Source: Candidatus Nitrosocosmicus franklandus
Lineage (GTDB): Archaea > Thermoproteota > Nitrososphaeria > Nitrososphaerales > Nitrososphaeraceae
Assembly: GCF_900696045.1 (NCBI RefSeq)
Contig: NZ_LR216287.1
Span: forward strand, 2,771,854 to 2,835,853
Length of the DNA: 64,000 bases
Direction: 5' to 3'
Positions 51,974 through 60,908 of this stretch are shown one piece after another. The translations under genes and the position numbers were made by a program. How positions within the stretch are numbered: position 1 is the first letter of the stretch; the number at the start of each line of letters is the position of its first letter. The notes below the pieces were generated by a model. The model was not told the origin of the DNA. It saw only the letters and a program-made list of their open reading frames with translations, and made no database searches.

Positions 51974-53697
51974 TTTGGAACTCTTTTCATATATTTAACT
52001 ATAGGTTTTGTAACTGCACCTTCTGATGCAGATTGAACCAAGGTTGCATATTTCGCCAAGGCCCCATATGTGTATCGATTTTTTATAGTCTTGGTTTTAT
52101 CTACTCTACTCAAAAACTCCTTCTTCCTAATTTTCAAATTAACACTTCCTTTCTGTAAATCTATTTCGATCTTATCCCCGTCCTTAACCAAAGCCAATGG
52201 TCCTCCAACCATTGCTTCAGGAGAAACATGACCTATCATAAAACCCCTCGTTGCACCTGAAAACCTACCATCGGTTATCATTGCAACCTTTTCTCCTAAT
52301 CCTTGTCCAACTATAGCAGCAGTAACTGCAAGCATTTCCCTCATGCCTGGCCCTCCTTTAGGTCCTTCATATCTAATAACTACTACATCTCCTTCTTTAA
52401 TTTCTCTTTTTGAAACAGCTTCAAACGCGGATTCCTCTGAGTTATATACCTTAGCGTAACCTTTGAAGAATTCTTCCGTTAGTCCAGCGATTTTGATGAC
52501 TGCCCCCTGAGGAGCTAAGTTACCAAACAATATTTTTAATGTACCCTGCTTATGGATTGGATTTTCAACCGTTTTGAGAATATTTCTGTATTCGGTTTTA
52601 TGTTTTCTGTAATAATTCCTTGCTCGACTAAAATTGAATAATTCTAAATTTTGTTTTAGAGTTTTCCCTGTTACCGTAATCACGTTACCATTTATAATAC
52701 CTTTATCAAGTAAGGATTTCAGAATCACCGGGACACCGCCAATATTATCTAGATTTAACATAACATAATTGCCTCCAGGCCTCATGTTTGCTATATGAGG
52801 AGTCTTTTTTCGTATATGTTCAAAGTCCTTAATATCTAAATCTATTCCTGCTTCACGTGAAATTGCTAACAGGTGCAGAACTGCATTGGTCGATCCCCCT
52901 ATGGCGTTAGCCATCATTATTGCATTTTCAAAAGCCTCATAAATTAAGATGTCCCTAGGTTTGATATCGTTTTCTAATAGATAGCCTATCGATTTTCCAG
53001 TCTCAAAGGTAATATGTTGACGCTCCTCACTTTCAGCTGCCGGAGTAGCACTACCTAACAAGGACATACCTAATGCTTCGCTTATTGATGCCATTGTATT
53101 TGCCGTATACATACCTGCGCAGGACCCGGCCGAGGGACATGCAACATTTTCCAGACTTTTTAAATCTTCTAGAGACATTTTGCCAGCATCATATGTTCCG
53201 ACCGCTTCATATACATCCTGAATGGTAACAGACTTGCCGTTCCAATCTCCAGGCAGAATTGTTCCACCGTATACAAATATCGAAGGTAAGTTGAGCCTCG
53301 CCATCGCCATTAATGTTCCAGGAAGGCTTTTATCGCAGCCTGAAATGCCTACAACCGCATCATATTGATGTGCACGGACCATTATTTCTATAGAATCTGC
53401 GATAATTTCACGACTAATTAGCGAGGATTTCATCCCTTCATGCCCCATAGCGATTCCATCTGATACTGCTATGGTAGTAAATTCCCGAGGTGTATTACCT
53501 GATTCCCGCACCCCTTCCTTTGCTTTTGAAGCCAATCTCCCTAAATGTATATTGCAAGGTGTTGCTTCGTTGCAAGTACTACATACGGCCACCAACGGTT
53601 TTGACAGATCCTCATCCGTGAGACCCATTGATTTGTACATAGCTCTATGAGGTGCGCGAGAAGGCCCTTCCAAGGTTTTTCTACTTTGTAAAACCAT
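51970..53697 (-). CDS. ilvD: Dihydroxy-acid dehydratase
   Basis: 575 residues. Iron-sulfur ligands C48 ([13 protein letters not shown]), C121 ([10 protein letters not shown]) and C193 ([16 protein letters not shown]) are all present. The C-terminal domain has [15 protein letters not shown] and [21 protein letters not shown]. It makes the 2-keto acids of branched-chain amino-acid synthesis. ATG start. No other ilv gene is nearby. Confidence 0.96.
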   Translation of the reverse strand: MVLQSRKTLEGPSRAPHRAMYKSMGLTDEDLSKPLVAVCSTCNEATPCNIHLGRLASKAKEGVRESGNTPREFTTIAVSDGIAMGHEGMKSSLISREIIADSIEIMVRAHQYDAVVGISGCDKSLPGTLMAMARLNLPSIFVYGGTILPGDWNGKSVTIQDVYEAVGTYDAGKMSLEDLKSLENVACPSAGSCAGMYTANTMASISEALGMSLLGSATPAAESEERQHITFETGKSIGYLLENDIKPRDILIYEAFENAIMMANAIGGSTNAVLHLLAISREAGIDLDIKDFEHIRKKTPHIANMRPGGNYVMLNLDNIGGVPVILKSLLDKGIINGNVITVTGKTLKQNLELFNFSRARNYYRKHKTEYRNILKTVENPIHKQGTLKILFGNLAPQGAVIKIAGLTEEFFKGYAKVYNSEESAFEAVSKREIKEGDVVVIRYEGPKGGPGMREMLAVTAAIVGQGLGEKVAMITDGRFSGATRGFMIGHVSPEAMVGGPLALVKDGDKIEIDLQKGSVNLKIRKKEFLSRVDKTKTIKNRYTYGALAKYATLVQSASEGAVTKPIVKYMKRVPN

Positions 53698-53755
53698 TAC
53701 TATTACCTAATTCAAGCCTATTGAAGATAGACTAGGCTATAACTCTTGTGTCACG

Positions 53756-53941
53756 TTATTCAAGGGTAGCTGTAATTTTAATCGAGTCCAAACCCTCGAA
53801 TTTGAAAATAGTTTCACACATTCCACACTCTATGCTGTTATTATGTAATTCACTTGATGAAATTTCATTTAGGTATTCACATTTTGGGCACGGGAAAGAG
53901 AAGTTCACGGTAAAATTATCTAACTCAATCGATTCGCTCAT
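53756..53941 (-). CDS. Small zinc-ribbon protein
   Basis: 61 residues with two CxxC knuckles (C18-P-K-C21 and C39-G-M-C42) about 17 residues apart between beta-like segments, a typical rubredoxin/zinc-ribbon layout. ATG start. Small zinc ribbons of this kind are common in archaea and often unassigned. It is 58 bp upstream of ilvD on the same strand. Confidence 0.6.
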   Translation of the reverse strand: MSESIELDNFTVNFSFPCPKCEYLNEISSSELHNNSIECGMCETIFKFEGLDSIKITATLE

Positions 53942-54059
53942 ACATTCTAAAAAATTTTCGACCTATTTAAAATGAACTGAATTCAATAAAAGTATGTGTA
54001 TGATTTAAAGCACTATTGATACTTAATGAAATAAATATTTCCAAAAATAAGATAATTAG

Positions 54060-54500
54060 ATGGACAATTGGAATAAGAATTGTATTTTTTGCAGAATAAT
54101 TCAAAAGGATATACCTAACGCAATAATATATGAAAATGAAAAATTTTTGGCATTTATGGACAAATATCCAATAAATCTAGGTCATACTTTGATTGTCCCC
54201 AAACATCATTATAGTAACCTTTTAGAAATGCCGATAGCTGTTGTCGGTGAAATGTATTCTTTGGTTCCCCCATTGGCTAAGGCGATAACGGGTGTAATAA
54301 AAAGTGATGGTTTCAATATAAATCAAAATAACGGTAGATCAGCGAACCAAATCGTACCTCATGTACATGTGCACATAGTTCCAAGATATTCTGCAGAAAA
54401 GATAAAGGGTCAATGGCCTACACGAAAAATTGCTAAAATGCAGGATCTGCAAGGTTTGGCAAAAAAAATTACAGAAAACTTGTCAACTAGATATGAATAA
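54060..54500 (+). CDS. HIT-family nucleotide hydrolase
   Basis: 146 residues. CIFCRIIQKDIPNAIIYENEKFLAFMDKYPINLGHTLIVPKHH and the histidine triad HVHVHIVPRY near residue 102 define a HIT (HINT/Ap4A-like) protein, which hydrolyses nucleoside 5'-phosphoramidates or diadenosine polyphosphates. ATG start. The stop overlaps the glycosyltransferase start by 8 bp. Confidence 0.93.
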   Translation: MDNWNKNCIFCRIIQKDIPNAIIYENEKFLAFMDKYPINLGHTLIVPKHHYSNLLEMPIAVVGEMYSLVPPLAKAITGVIKSDGFNINQNNGRSANQIVPHVHVHIVPRYSAEKIKGQWPTRKIAKMQDLQGLAKKITENLSTRYE

Positions 54501-55377
54501 TATCGATATCACAATAGGCATCCCTACATTCAATGAAGAAGGAAACATAAGAAAATTCTTTAACTCCCTCAAGAAACAACTCCTAACTCAAGATGGCTCA
54601 GTTGAGGTTGTCTTTGTTGATGAATCAGAAGATAAAACATCTCAAATTATTGACGATTTAAGACTAAACAATCCAACACTAAACATTCATCTTATCCACA
54701 ATAATGATAGAAAAGGTGTATCACACGCATGGAATACCATTTTCAAGGTTGCAAACGGTAAAGTCATAATCTTGTTGGATGCGGACATAATATTGGAAGA
54801 GAAATGCATTTCAAGGTTATCTAAAAGTATAAACAGAGAAGTTGGACTTTGTGCCTCCAACACCATTCCATATAGAAAAGATGAAGGAATGTATTCTCAT
54901 GCTGCCACCTTCATAGCACATTGGCTCAGATCTATCAGATTACATGGTCTATCACAGTATACCACAATGGGCAGAGCTTTGGCATTAGATTCCCAATTAG
55001 CTAAGAATATTTCAATCCCAGATGAAATTATTGCAATTGATCTATATCTTCAATGTATGATAATAAAGCAGAGCAAGCGTGTCATTTATAATGATAAGGC
55101 AATGATTTATTTTTTTACACCAAATAACAGTAAAGATTTTTTTAGTCAAATAATAAGAGCTATCAAGGGTCATAAACAGATAAAAGACATCACAAGGAGT
55201 TTAGATTTTAATGCTCCAACAACCTTAGTTATAAAAGAATTTCTTAAGAATTCTAAAATTCATCCAAAGAGTGCAATTTATCTCCTACTTTGTTATTGTG
55301 CTCTTCCATTCTACTATGCCAAAAACTCTTCTAAAGTCTCACACATTTGGGACGTTGCGTATAGCACAAAAAAATAA
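54493..55377 (+). CDS. Family 2 glycosyltransferase
   Basis: 294 residues from ATG at 54493; the longer frame from 54430 only reads back through the HIT gene. DITIGIPTFNEEGNIRKFFNSL, the VFVDESEDKT strand and LLDADIILEEKC (DxD metal site) are GT-A features. A hydrophobic stretch near the C-terminus (AIYLLLCYCALPFYYA) may be a membrane helix. It would add a sugar to a lipid or polymer; the substrate is unknown. Confidence 0.85.
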   Translation: MNNIDITIGIPTFNEEGNIRKFFNSLKKQLLTQDGSVEVVFVDESEDKTSQIIDDLRLNNPTLNIHLIHNNDRKGVSHAWNTIFKVANGKVIILLDADIILEEKCISRLSKSINREVGLCASNTIPYRKDEGMYSHAATFIAHWLRSIRLHGLSQYTTMGRALALDSQLAKNISIPDEIIAIDLYLQCMIIKQSKRVIYNDKAMIYFFTPNNSKDFFSQIIRAIKGHKQIKDITRSLDFNAPTTLVIKEFLKNSKIHPKSAIYLLLCYCALPFYYAKNSSKVSHIWDVAYSTKK

Positions 55378-55467
55378 CGTCCCACAGAGTGGCATTCTAA
55401 GAGTCGAGTATACTTTCTGAGAATTATTTCCTTTATAATTAAAGCAATAAACTCATGGTTTGGATGC

Positions 55468-55902
55468 CTAGCTTGACACAACAATGATGAATACTGCTAA
55501 TGTAGCTAGACATCCAAATAACGCAAGAGTAGTCTTCCACATTCCTCTATTCTCCTTCTCACCAATATCCCATATGCCTCCAGTTGATCTGGGTACTTTC
55601 CAATTTTTGATGACTTCATAACTATAATAACTCGATAAATCCGCTGACGGAATCCACTTGCCGTTAACATGAAATGAGTTTTGGGAAATTTCATTTCGCA
55701 GAGTTAAATCATACTTTCTTCTTAAATTGGTATCAGATAATACTTCATATGCTTCTACAATTTTGAGAAACATTTGATTTGATTCAGAGTTTCTATTCTT
55801 ATCAGGATGATACTTTAGTGCTAAATACCTAAACGATTTCTTAATTTCGGTCGCGCTAGCATTTTTATTCAATTGAAGTATGTCATAATATGTAAGCGAC
55901 AC
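55468..55902 (-). CDS. DnaJ-domain protein with C-terminal membrane helix
   Basis: About 144 residues from GTG at 55902, with an in-frame ATG at 55926 as the alternative. The J domain SLTYYDILQLNKNASATEIKKSFRYLALKYHPDKNRN holds the HPD motif. A linker follows, then a hydrophobic helix (TLALFGCLATLAVFIIVV) at the very end. It is a tail-anchored type III J-protein, likely recruiting DnaK to the membrane. No zinc or G/F region. Confidence 0.82.
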   Translation of the reverse strand: MSLTYYDILQLNKNASATEIKKSFRYLALKYHPDKNRNSESNQMFLKIVEAYEVLSDTNLRRKYDLTLRNEISQNSFHVNGKWIPSADLSSYYSYEVIKNWKVPRSTGGIWDIGEKENRGMWKTTLALFGCLATLAVFIIVVSS

Positions 55903-55926
55903 TGTTATCCATAATGCAGATCCCAA

Positions 55927-56714
55927 AGATAAGTTTTCTTATCAATTTGAATCGTTCTTTGATTGAGCTACTATGTTTAGTATTTATTTCAATTTAGTAA
56001 GAATTTCAATGCATAAATTTATGAGAATTCCCCTCTAAAATCTGCAGAATTCACAAGCATGTACAGTATGGAAATCTAAAGAACAAAATAAATAAGAGCA
56101 AATCAAATTGAGTATACGAATGACTCACGACATATGCTAAGCCTGAGAAAAGAGTTTGGTATAATCATATTGCTTAGAAATAAGAACAGTCTTAGGATCT
56201 TGTCGATGTAATACTATATATTATCTTACTGCTCAGGAGGTGATCGAATCTTAAATTAAATCGTTACTTATGCATCATCTAAAATGCTAAGTAATTTCAC
56301 AAATTTGAGAAGAGATAAAAATTTTTTTCCAGTTTAGACATATGACTGCCTTCATTATAGATAATTTGTAACAAAAAATGAAAATTACTTGCTAAATGTA
56401 ATACGATTTGACTATCAATACTTATCGAAACGTTTCAAATTAAAACAACTCTTTAGTATAATATATCGTCGTCATACTAAAATAATAAAGTAGTAATGGT
56501 CCATTATCCGATACAAGTTATTCTGCATAGCGTACTATACCTAATTATATTGATCAATGTATCAAGTCGTTTTAAAGTATGATATTATAAGATGCTTGAT
56601 AAATTCCTGAAATTAAATACTACCTGTAACCTCTTATTCATGCCAAACTAAGTAATAAGTATTAAATTCTTCCAATACTCTTGTTAACTCATAATAAAGG
56701 ATTGGTCTGAGAAG
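55927..56714. other. 788-bp gene-free region
   Basis: No ORF over a few dozen codons, tRNA or CRISPR is visible. Two weak structures are present. An inverted repeat TTTAGTAT (56452-56459) / ATACTAAA (56474-56481) has a 14-bp loop. The plus-strand string AGGAGGTGATC at 56235-56245 is the exact complement of the usual 16S rRNA tail but has no start codon at the right distance. Otherwise AT-rich sequence without recognisable content. Confidence 0.5.
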
Positions 56715-56876
56715 TCATCTCCAAAGCATAGAAACAATTCCTAATCCGCTTATGCATAAACCGGCGTAAGCTACCTGAGGCACACTAATGCTAGCGGCAC
56801 CTATAGCTAATGCTATTCCTGAGACAGTCATCAAAATTTCTCCCTTTCTCCTAATTGTTAAATGCAAATCGATCAT
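56715..56876 (-). CDS. 53-residue putative membrane protein
   Basis: Minus-strand ATG at 56876 to TGA at 56715. A basic start (MIDLHLTIRRKGEI) is followed by two hydrophobic segments, MTVSGIALAIGAASISV and YAGLCISGLGIVSML, forming a likely helical hairpin. Two TTTATAAA boxes lie within about 25 bp upstream on the minus strand, fitting a leaderless transcript. No family is recognised. Confidence 0.5.
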   Translation of the reverse strand: MIDLHLTIRRKGEILMTVSGIALAIGAASISVPQVAYAGLCISGLGIVSMLWR

Positions 56877-57034
56877 TTGTATTTTATAAATGGTTTATAA
56901 AGGATTTTCTATTTATATGATTGACCACTGGCCAGACATAACAATTGGTACTACATCAACAATAACAAGATTGGTATAGACGTCTGGTATGAGTTATCCT
57001 TATTAGAATAGCATTTCAAAAATTAGAGAAAAAA

Positions 57035-57631
57035 TTAGAGATGACTCAAATTCCCTGCACCAGAGCTGTAAGGTGATTGACCAGGGAAATTTCGCCTAAA
57101 GTGACCAGACGGTCTTTTTGATAACAATTCAATAAACCAGGCCTCATGCTCAATTTCTTCTTGCATTATTCTTTGAGCTATATCATAGGTCCTTGGATCT
57201 TTTCCAGCAGTCATATCACAAACTTCACCCCATGAGCGTATTGCACATTGTTCTGCTTCAAGCAATACCTTTATTATAGAAGTAAGGTCTTTCCAATTCT
57301 CTGGCAGGTAAGCGTCTGGACAGCCAGCCTGGGTTGCAAAATCACGTATGTCGCGAGGTAAACTGCCTCCTAATTCATAAAGCCTTGGTACCATGGCCTC
57401 AAAATGATTTCGGTCTTCAATGCGTGCATCTTCAACGATTTCCTTAATTCCCTCACCATCTAGGCCTGTACAATGCATTCGTAAAATAGTATAATAGTAG
57501 TAAGTCGTAAATTCTGCTCCCACGCCCTTTGTGATCAACTCCTTCAATCTTTCAACATTAACACCATTTTTTTCCAAAACTTCTAACGCAACTACATTTG
57601 GAACATATTCATTATTTTCAGTCATCATCAA
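57035..57631 (-). CDS. Dps-like ferritin with paired cysteines (DPSL/thioferritin type)
   Basis: 198 residues of four-helix ferritin fold. Likely diiron ligands are E40 ([12 protein letters not shown]), the EDRNHFE motif with E72 or D73 and H76, E127, and E159/H162 (EEIEHE). C104 and C129, 25 residues apart, match the dicysteine pair that defines archaeal Dps-like thioferritins. It would detoxify peroxide while storing iron. The C-terminal 30 residues ([14 protein letters not shown]) are an extra tail. ATG start; two further Met codons follow. Confidence 0.85.
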   Translation of the reverse strand: MMMTENNEYVPNVVALEVLEKNGVNVERLKELITKGVGAEFTTYYYYTILRMHCTGLDGEGIKEIVEDARIEDRNHFEAMVPRLYELGGSLPRDIRDFATQAGCPDAYLPENWKDLTSIIKVLLEAEQCAIRSWGEVCDMTAGKDPRTYDIAQRIMQEEIEHEAWFIELLSKRPSGHFRRNFPGQSPYSSGAGNLSHL

Positions 57632-58584
57632 ACCTTAGATAATTGCATATAAAAATATTATTGTAAAAAAATCCTCTTAAATAAAGGTTAGACGTCATCA
57701 ACCGACAAATTGCAAGTGCTATTTTCAAACTCAATTCCCTCGATCGAATAGCAAAATAAGACAAAGGACAAAATCTGAGGATAATTATCTGAGTTACAGG
57801 ATTTCATCCAGGAAATACAAAATGATTCCACTCCAATCTTTCGAAACCTGTATTTGCCAAACATATGAACTTCATATGAACGCCCAAGTCAAAGTTTCCT
57901 GGAAGAGCTGGAGTTTATTTGGGTTTCGGGCAAAAGTCAATTAGTCGCTTCAATTAAGAAACCTAAAATCTTTGCTAGGTTTTCATACTATTCAATTTCC
58001 TTGACCGATTAAGTGTTGTTTACTTTTATTTCTATTTGGTTCGTTTTGGAAGGAAAAATAATAGTGTGAATGGTTTTCGCTTCCATAATCCTTATACTTA
58101 TGAAGCATTCATATCATACAAAACATCTTGTTAGTCGGTTGTGCGAGGGAACTTTGTCTTCACTTACTGATACTAAATATACCCCAGATTCACACAAATG
58201 TTTGTATCTCTTTGACATTGGGTTCTTGACAAATTCAATATGAATACTACTTAGTGGACACAGAAAAATTAATTTATTTTAGGATTCTATATATGTATAT
58301 TACTTTGATAAAATGTGTATATATTTAGAAACTAAAGGCTCTAGTATCCTGAATAGTTCCTTAAAATTTAAAGCTCAAAGAAGTATTTGTTGTAAAACTA
58401 CCTATTAATCATACTTTCAGTAAACTCAGTCTTGAATAAAGAAACACGTTAGAGAAATTAGTTGTTTTCCATGAAGGAAAATTTGACGCACCATCAAAAA
58501 AATCGAAATCATTTGTTTTCCGGTTTAAGAATTTACTATATTTGTCATAATGATATATCACTGGTGGCTCATCGCCAGCGGTGA
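57632..58584. other. 953-bp gene-free region upstream of the ferritin gene
   Basis: The longest unexplained gap. It includes a 17-bp odd palindrome CATATGAA-C-TTCATATG at 57862-57878 and a somewhat less AT-rich patch near 57880-57940. No ORF of convincing composition, tRNA or repeat array is visible. It should contain the ferritin promoter at its left end. Decayed genes or an ncRNA cannot be excluded. Confidence 0.45.
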
Positions 58585-58585
58585 T
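58557..58585 (-). terminator. Hairpin immediately after the ubiD-family stop codon
   Basis: ATCAC ... TGGC on one side and CGCCA ... GTGAT on the other form an imperfect stem of about 11 bp with a short loop. It begins at the stop codon of the UbiD-type gene on the minus strand. It is the most GC-rich structure in this neighbourhood. It may be a 3'-end stabiliser or terminator. Confidence 0.45.
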
Positions 58586-60069
58586 CAATGATTATCTTTC
58601 AAATCTATTTTAAGGGATATATCAAGTCCATACTGACTCCATTTACTGTCAACCAGTTTCCTTGTTTCTTGATCGACTGCAACTTCTTCCTGTATTTCTC
58701 TAGAAAATCCCTCCTCTTTCCATTTAGTAGTGGCATCAATCCCCATTTTTGAGCCATGATTGAGTAGTGGTGACGCTGGATCAAGAGTATCTGTTGGTGT
58801 GTTTTCAATGATAAGAGTGTCTCTTTTAGGGTCAGACTTGGTGGTTATTGCCCAAATTACATCCTCAATGTTATGTATATTCACTGTATGATCAACGACA
58901 ATAAAGATCTTTGTGAGAGATAATTGTCCCAAACCCCATAATCCCATCATCACCTTCTTGGCTTGACCAGGATATCTTTTTTTTATCGATATTATTCCCA
59001 ACCCTTGAAACCAACCTCCTGGAGGCATAGAAAAATCTACGACTTCAGGTTGAAACATCTGTATTAAAGGCAAGAACGATCGTTCAATTACCTTCCCAAA
59101 GTAAGCATCTTCTAATACTGGCTTCCCTACGACAGTTGTTAGATAAATAGGATTTTTTTTGTGACAAATTCCTGTCAAGGTAAAAACCGGAAAATAATCA
59201 GGGGGAGTATAATATCCGGTATGATCGCCAAATGGACCTTCAAGTTCCAATTTTCTGGGATCTACTGTACCTTCAAATACAATTTCAGCGTTAGCTGGTA
59301 CCTCTAAATCAATTGTACGACACTTGACAAGTTTAACTCCTTTCCGTCTGGAGATTCCTGCAAAAAGGAACTTGTCCATTCCTTCTGGAACTGGCGCTAT
59401 GCTACTGAAAATTGTTCCAGGGTCAGACCCAATTACAATTGCAACTGGGATCGGTTTGTCGAATTCTTTAGATATATCAAAATGTTGCGCGCCTCTCTTG
59501 TGAATTTGCCAATGCATTATCGCCTGTTTGTCGTTCAAAATTTGCAATCGATAGACACCAAGATTCCTAATTCCAGTATCAGGATGTTTGGTTACGGTCA
59601 TTCCAAAAGTAATAAATTTACCAGCGTCCTTAACGAAAGATTTAAGGATTGGAAATTTGCTAAATGACGCATTTTCTGTTTCGAAAATCTCTTGAACTGG
59701 GGCGTTTTCTACCATTTTCGGCCCGTAATCAGAAATTTCAGATAATTTAGGTAGCATTTTAAGCTTGTTTAATACCCCAGAAGGTATCTTCATTTTTGTT
59801 AACTCCACGATTCGGTTACCTATATCAGAAAAGTCATCTAATTCCAATGCTAATTGTAATCTTCTAATTGAGCCAAATGCGTTCCCTAGAATAGGTATAT
59901 TATATCCCTTTACATTCTCAAATAGGATAGCAGGACTATTCTTAGAATACATCATTCTTCGCATTACTTCAGCAACTTCCAAATCAGGATTGACTTCGGT
60001 TGACACTCTTCGCAGTTCACCAGCATTTTCTAACTTTTCTATATACTCGGATAAGTTTTCAAAAGGCAT
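58585..60069 (-). CDS. UbiD-family (prenylated-FMN) decarboxylase
   Basis: 494 residues. NLSEYIEKLENAGELRRVSTEVNPDLEVAEVMRR, AILFENVKGYNIPILGNAFGS, the YRLQILNDKQAIMHWQIHKRGAQH and GPFGDHTGYYTPPDYFPVF segments are strongly conserved in UbiD/MenG-type decarboxylases. In archaea this family serves quinone synthesis or the alternative mevalonate pathway; which one cannot be told here. ATG start. The partner flavin prenyltransferase (UbiX) is not in the window. Confidence 0.92.
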   Translation of the reverse strand: MPFENLSEYIEKLENAGELRRVSTEVNPDLEVAEVMRRMMYSKNSPAILFENVKGYNIPILGNAFGSIRRLQLALELDDFSDIGNRIVELTKMKIPSGVLNKLKMLPKLSEISDYGPKMVENAPVQEIFETENASFSKFPILKSFVKDAGKFITFGMTVTKHPDTGIRNLGVYRLQILNDKQAIMHWQIHKRGAQHFDISKEFDKPIPVAIVIGSDPGTIFSSIAPVPEGMDKFLFAGISRRKGVKLVKCRTIDLEVPANAEIVFEGTVDPRKLELEGPFGDHTGYYTPPDYFPVFTLTGICHKKNPIYLTTVVGKPVLEDAYFGKVIERSFLPLIQMFQPEVVDFSMPPGGWFQGLGIISIKKRYPGQAKKVMMGLWGLGQLSLTKIFIVVDHTVNIHNIEDVIWAITTKSDPKRDTLIIENTPTDTLDPASPLLNHGSKMGIDATTKWKEEGFSREIQEEVAVDQETRKLVDSKWSQYGLDISLKIDLKDNH

Positions 60070-60432
60070 GTAACTAGTCAGAATGAAGTCATATATATTA
60101 TTCAGTCTCTGCGAAATATCCGAGGCAAATTTATGGGCTCTTTAATGAATGACTTAATGTTATAGGCGTTATTGCATTATTTGGAATACAAAAATTCTTG
60201 CATGTACATATAAACTTTTAAGCATATACGAATACAACAATATTTTCCATTTGTTTTTCACATATTTAGATACTAATAGAGAAGAAATCCTTAGAATGAA
60301 TATCAAAAAGAGATATATGAAAGTTTTTTAGAAATTTAAGATCATTAATATAATACACGAAATTCTTTTTTGCTGATACCGATTATTCCATTTATTATAA
60401 AGTATATTGATAGATAAAAATATTCAAAATCA
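60070..60432. other. 363-bp intergenic region
   Basis: AT-rich gap between a minus-strand gene end and the UbiD-family gene start. Its left end must hold the ubiD promoter; nothing else is recognisable, and no ORF or stable RNA fold stands out. Confidence 0.4.
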
Positions 60433-60855
60433 TTATCCGTGTAATCTCCCCAAGTTAGCTTTGCTTTCATTAATGAAAGGGATTATCTTCTTTGTTATGA
60501 TTTCATGAAAGTTGGAAACATCTGGATCAAAAGATAACAATAACACATATGAAAGAGTGCTATTTTCGTCAGTTATAGGAATAGTAGCTCGAATTAGCTT
60601 CTCATATTTCGAACTTGCATATTGAATTTTCCCTAGCATGAATTCCCACCTCAAACGTGTATATTGACGCGTCGCAGCTGTAATTGCATATTGAGCCCTT
60701 TCTTCTGGAGACAATAATGGTACCAAATTTTCTCTCTCTGCAATTGATTCTAAAATTCCGTCCTCGTTTGCTATTCCTGCAAATCGTATTGCAGGATCCA
60801 AACTTATAACTTGTTTACAAAATTGATTAAATTCATCTTCATGTTTTGATTTCAT
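60433..60855 (-). CDS. Conserved archaeal hypothetical protein (DUF6659-like, tentative)
   Basis: 140 residues, ATG start. A helical start (FNQFCKQVISLDPAIRFAGIANEDGILE) leads to a central YTRLRWEFMLGKIQYASSKYEKLIRATIPI and a strand-helix end. The pattern recalls small Roadblock/profilin-like sensor proteins that are numerous in Nitrososphaerales. I assign the family only tentatively and know no function. It is 53 bp downstream of the HtrA-type gene, on the same strand. Confidence 0.6.
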   Translation of the reverse strand: MKSKHEDEFNQFCKQVISLDPAIRFAGIANEDGILESIAERENLVPLLSPEERAQYAITAATRQYTRLRWEFMLGKIQYASSKYEKLIRATIPITDENSTLSYVLLLSFDPDVSNFHEIITKKIIPFINESKANLGRLHG

Positions 60856-60908
60856 GTTTTCAAATCTTATTGTCTTTTTCCCTTTATATATGATAGTTCA
60901 TCGGGATT

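Noticed and set aside
54430-54492. N-terminal extension of the glycosyltransferase
   Set aside because: It lies wholly inside the HIT gene and adds no conserved sequence; ATG at 54493 precedes the first GT-A strand.
56235-56245. AGGAGGTGATC, exact complement of the common 16S rRNA 3' tail
   Set aside because: No start codon follows at 5-10 bp and no further similarity to 16S rRNA is seen on either strand, so it is probably chance.
57862-57891. Possible 22-codon ORF after the CATATGAA palindrome
   Set aside because: Too short, no promoter at the right distance and no recognisable peptide features.
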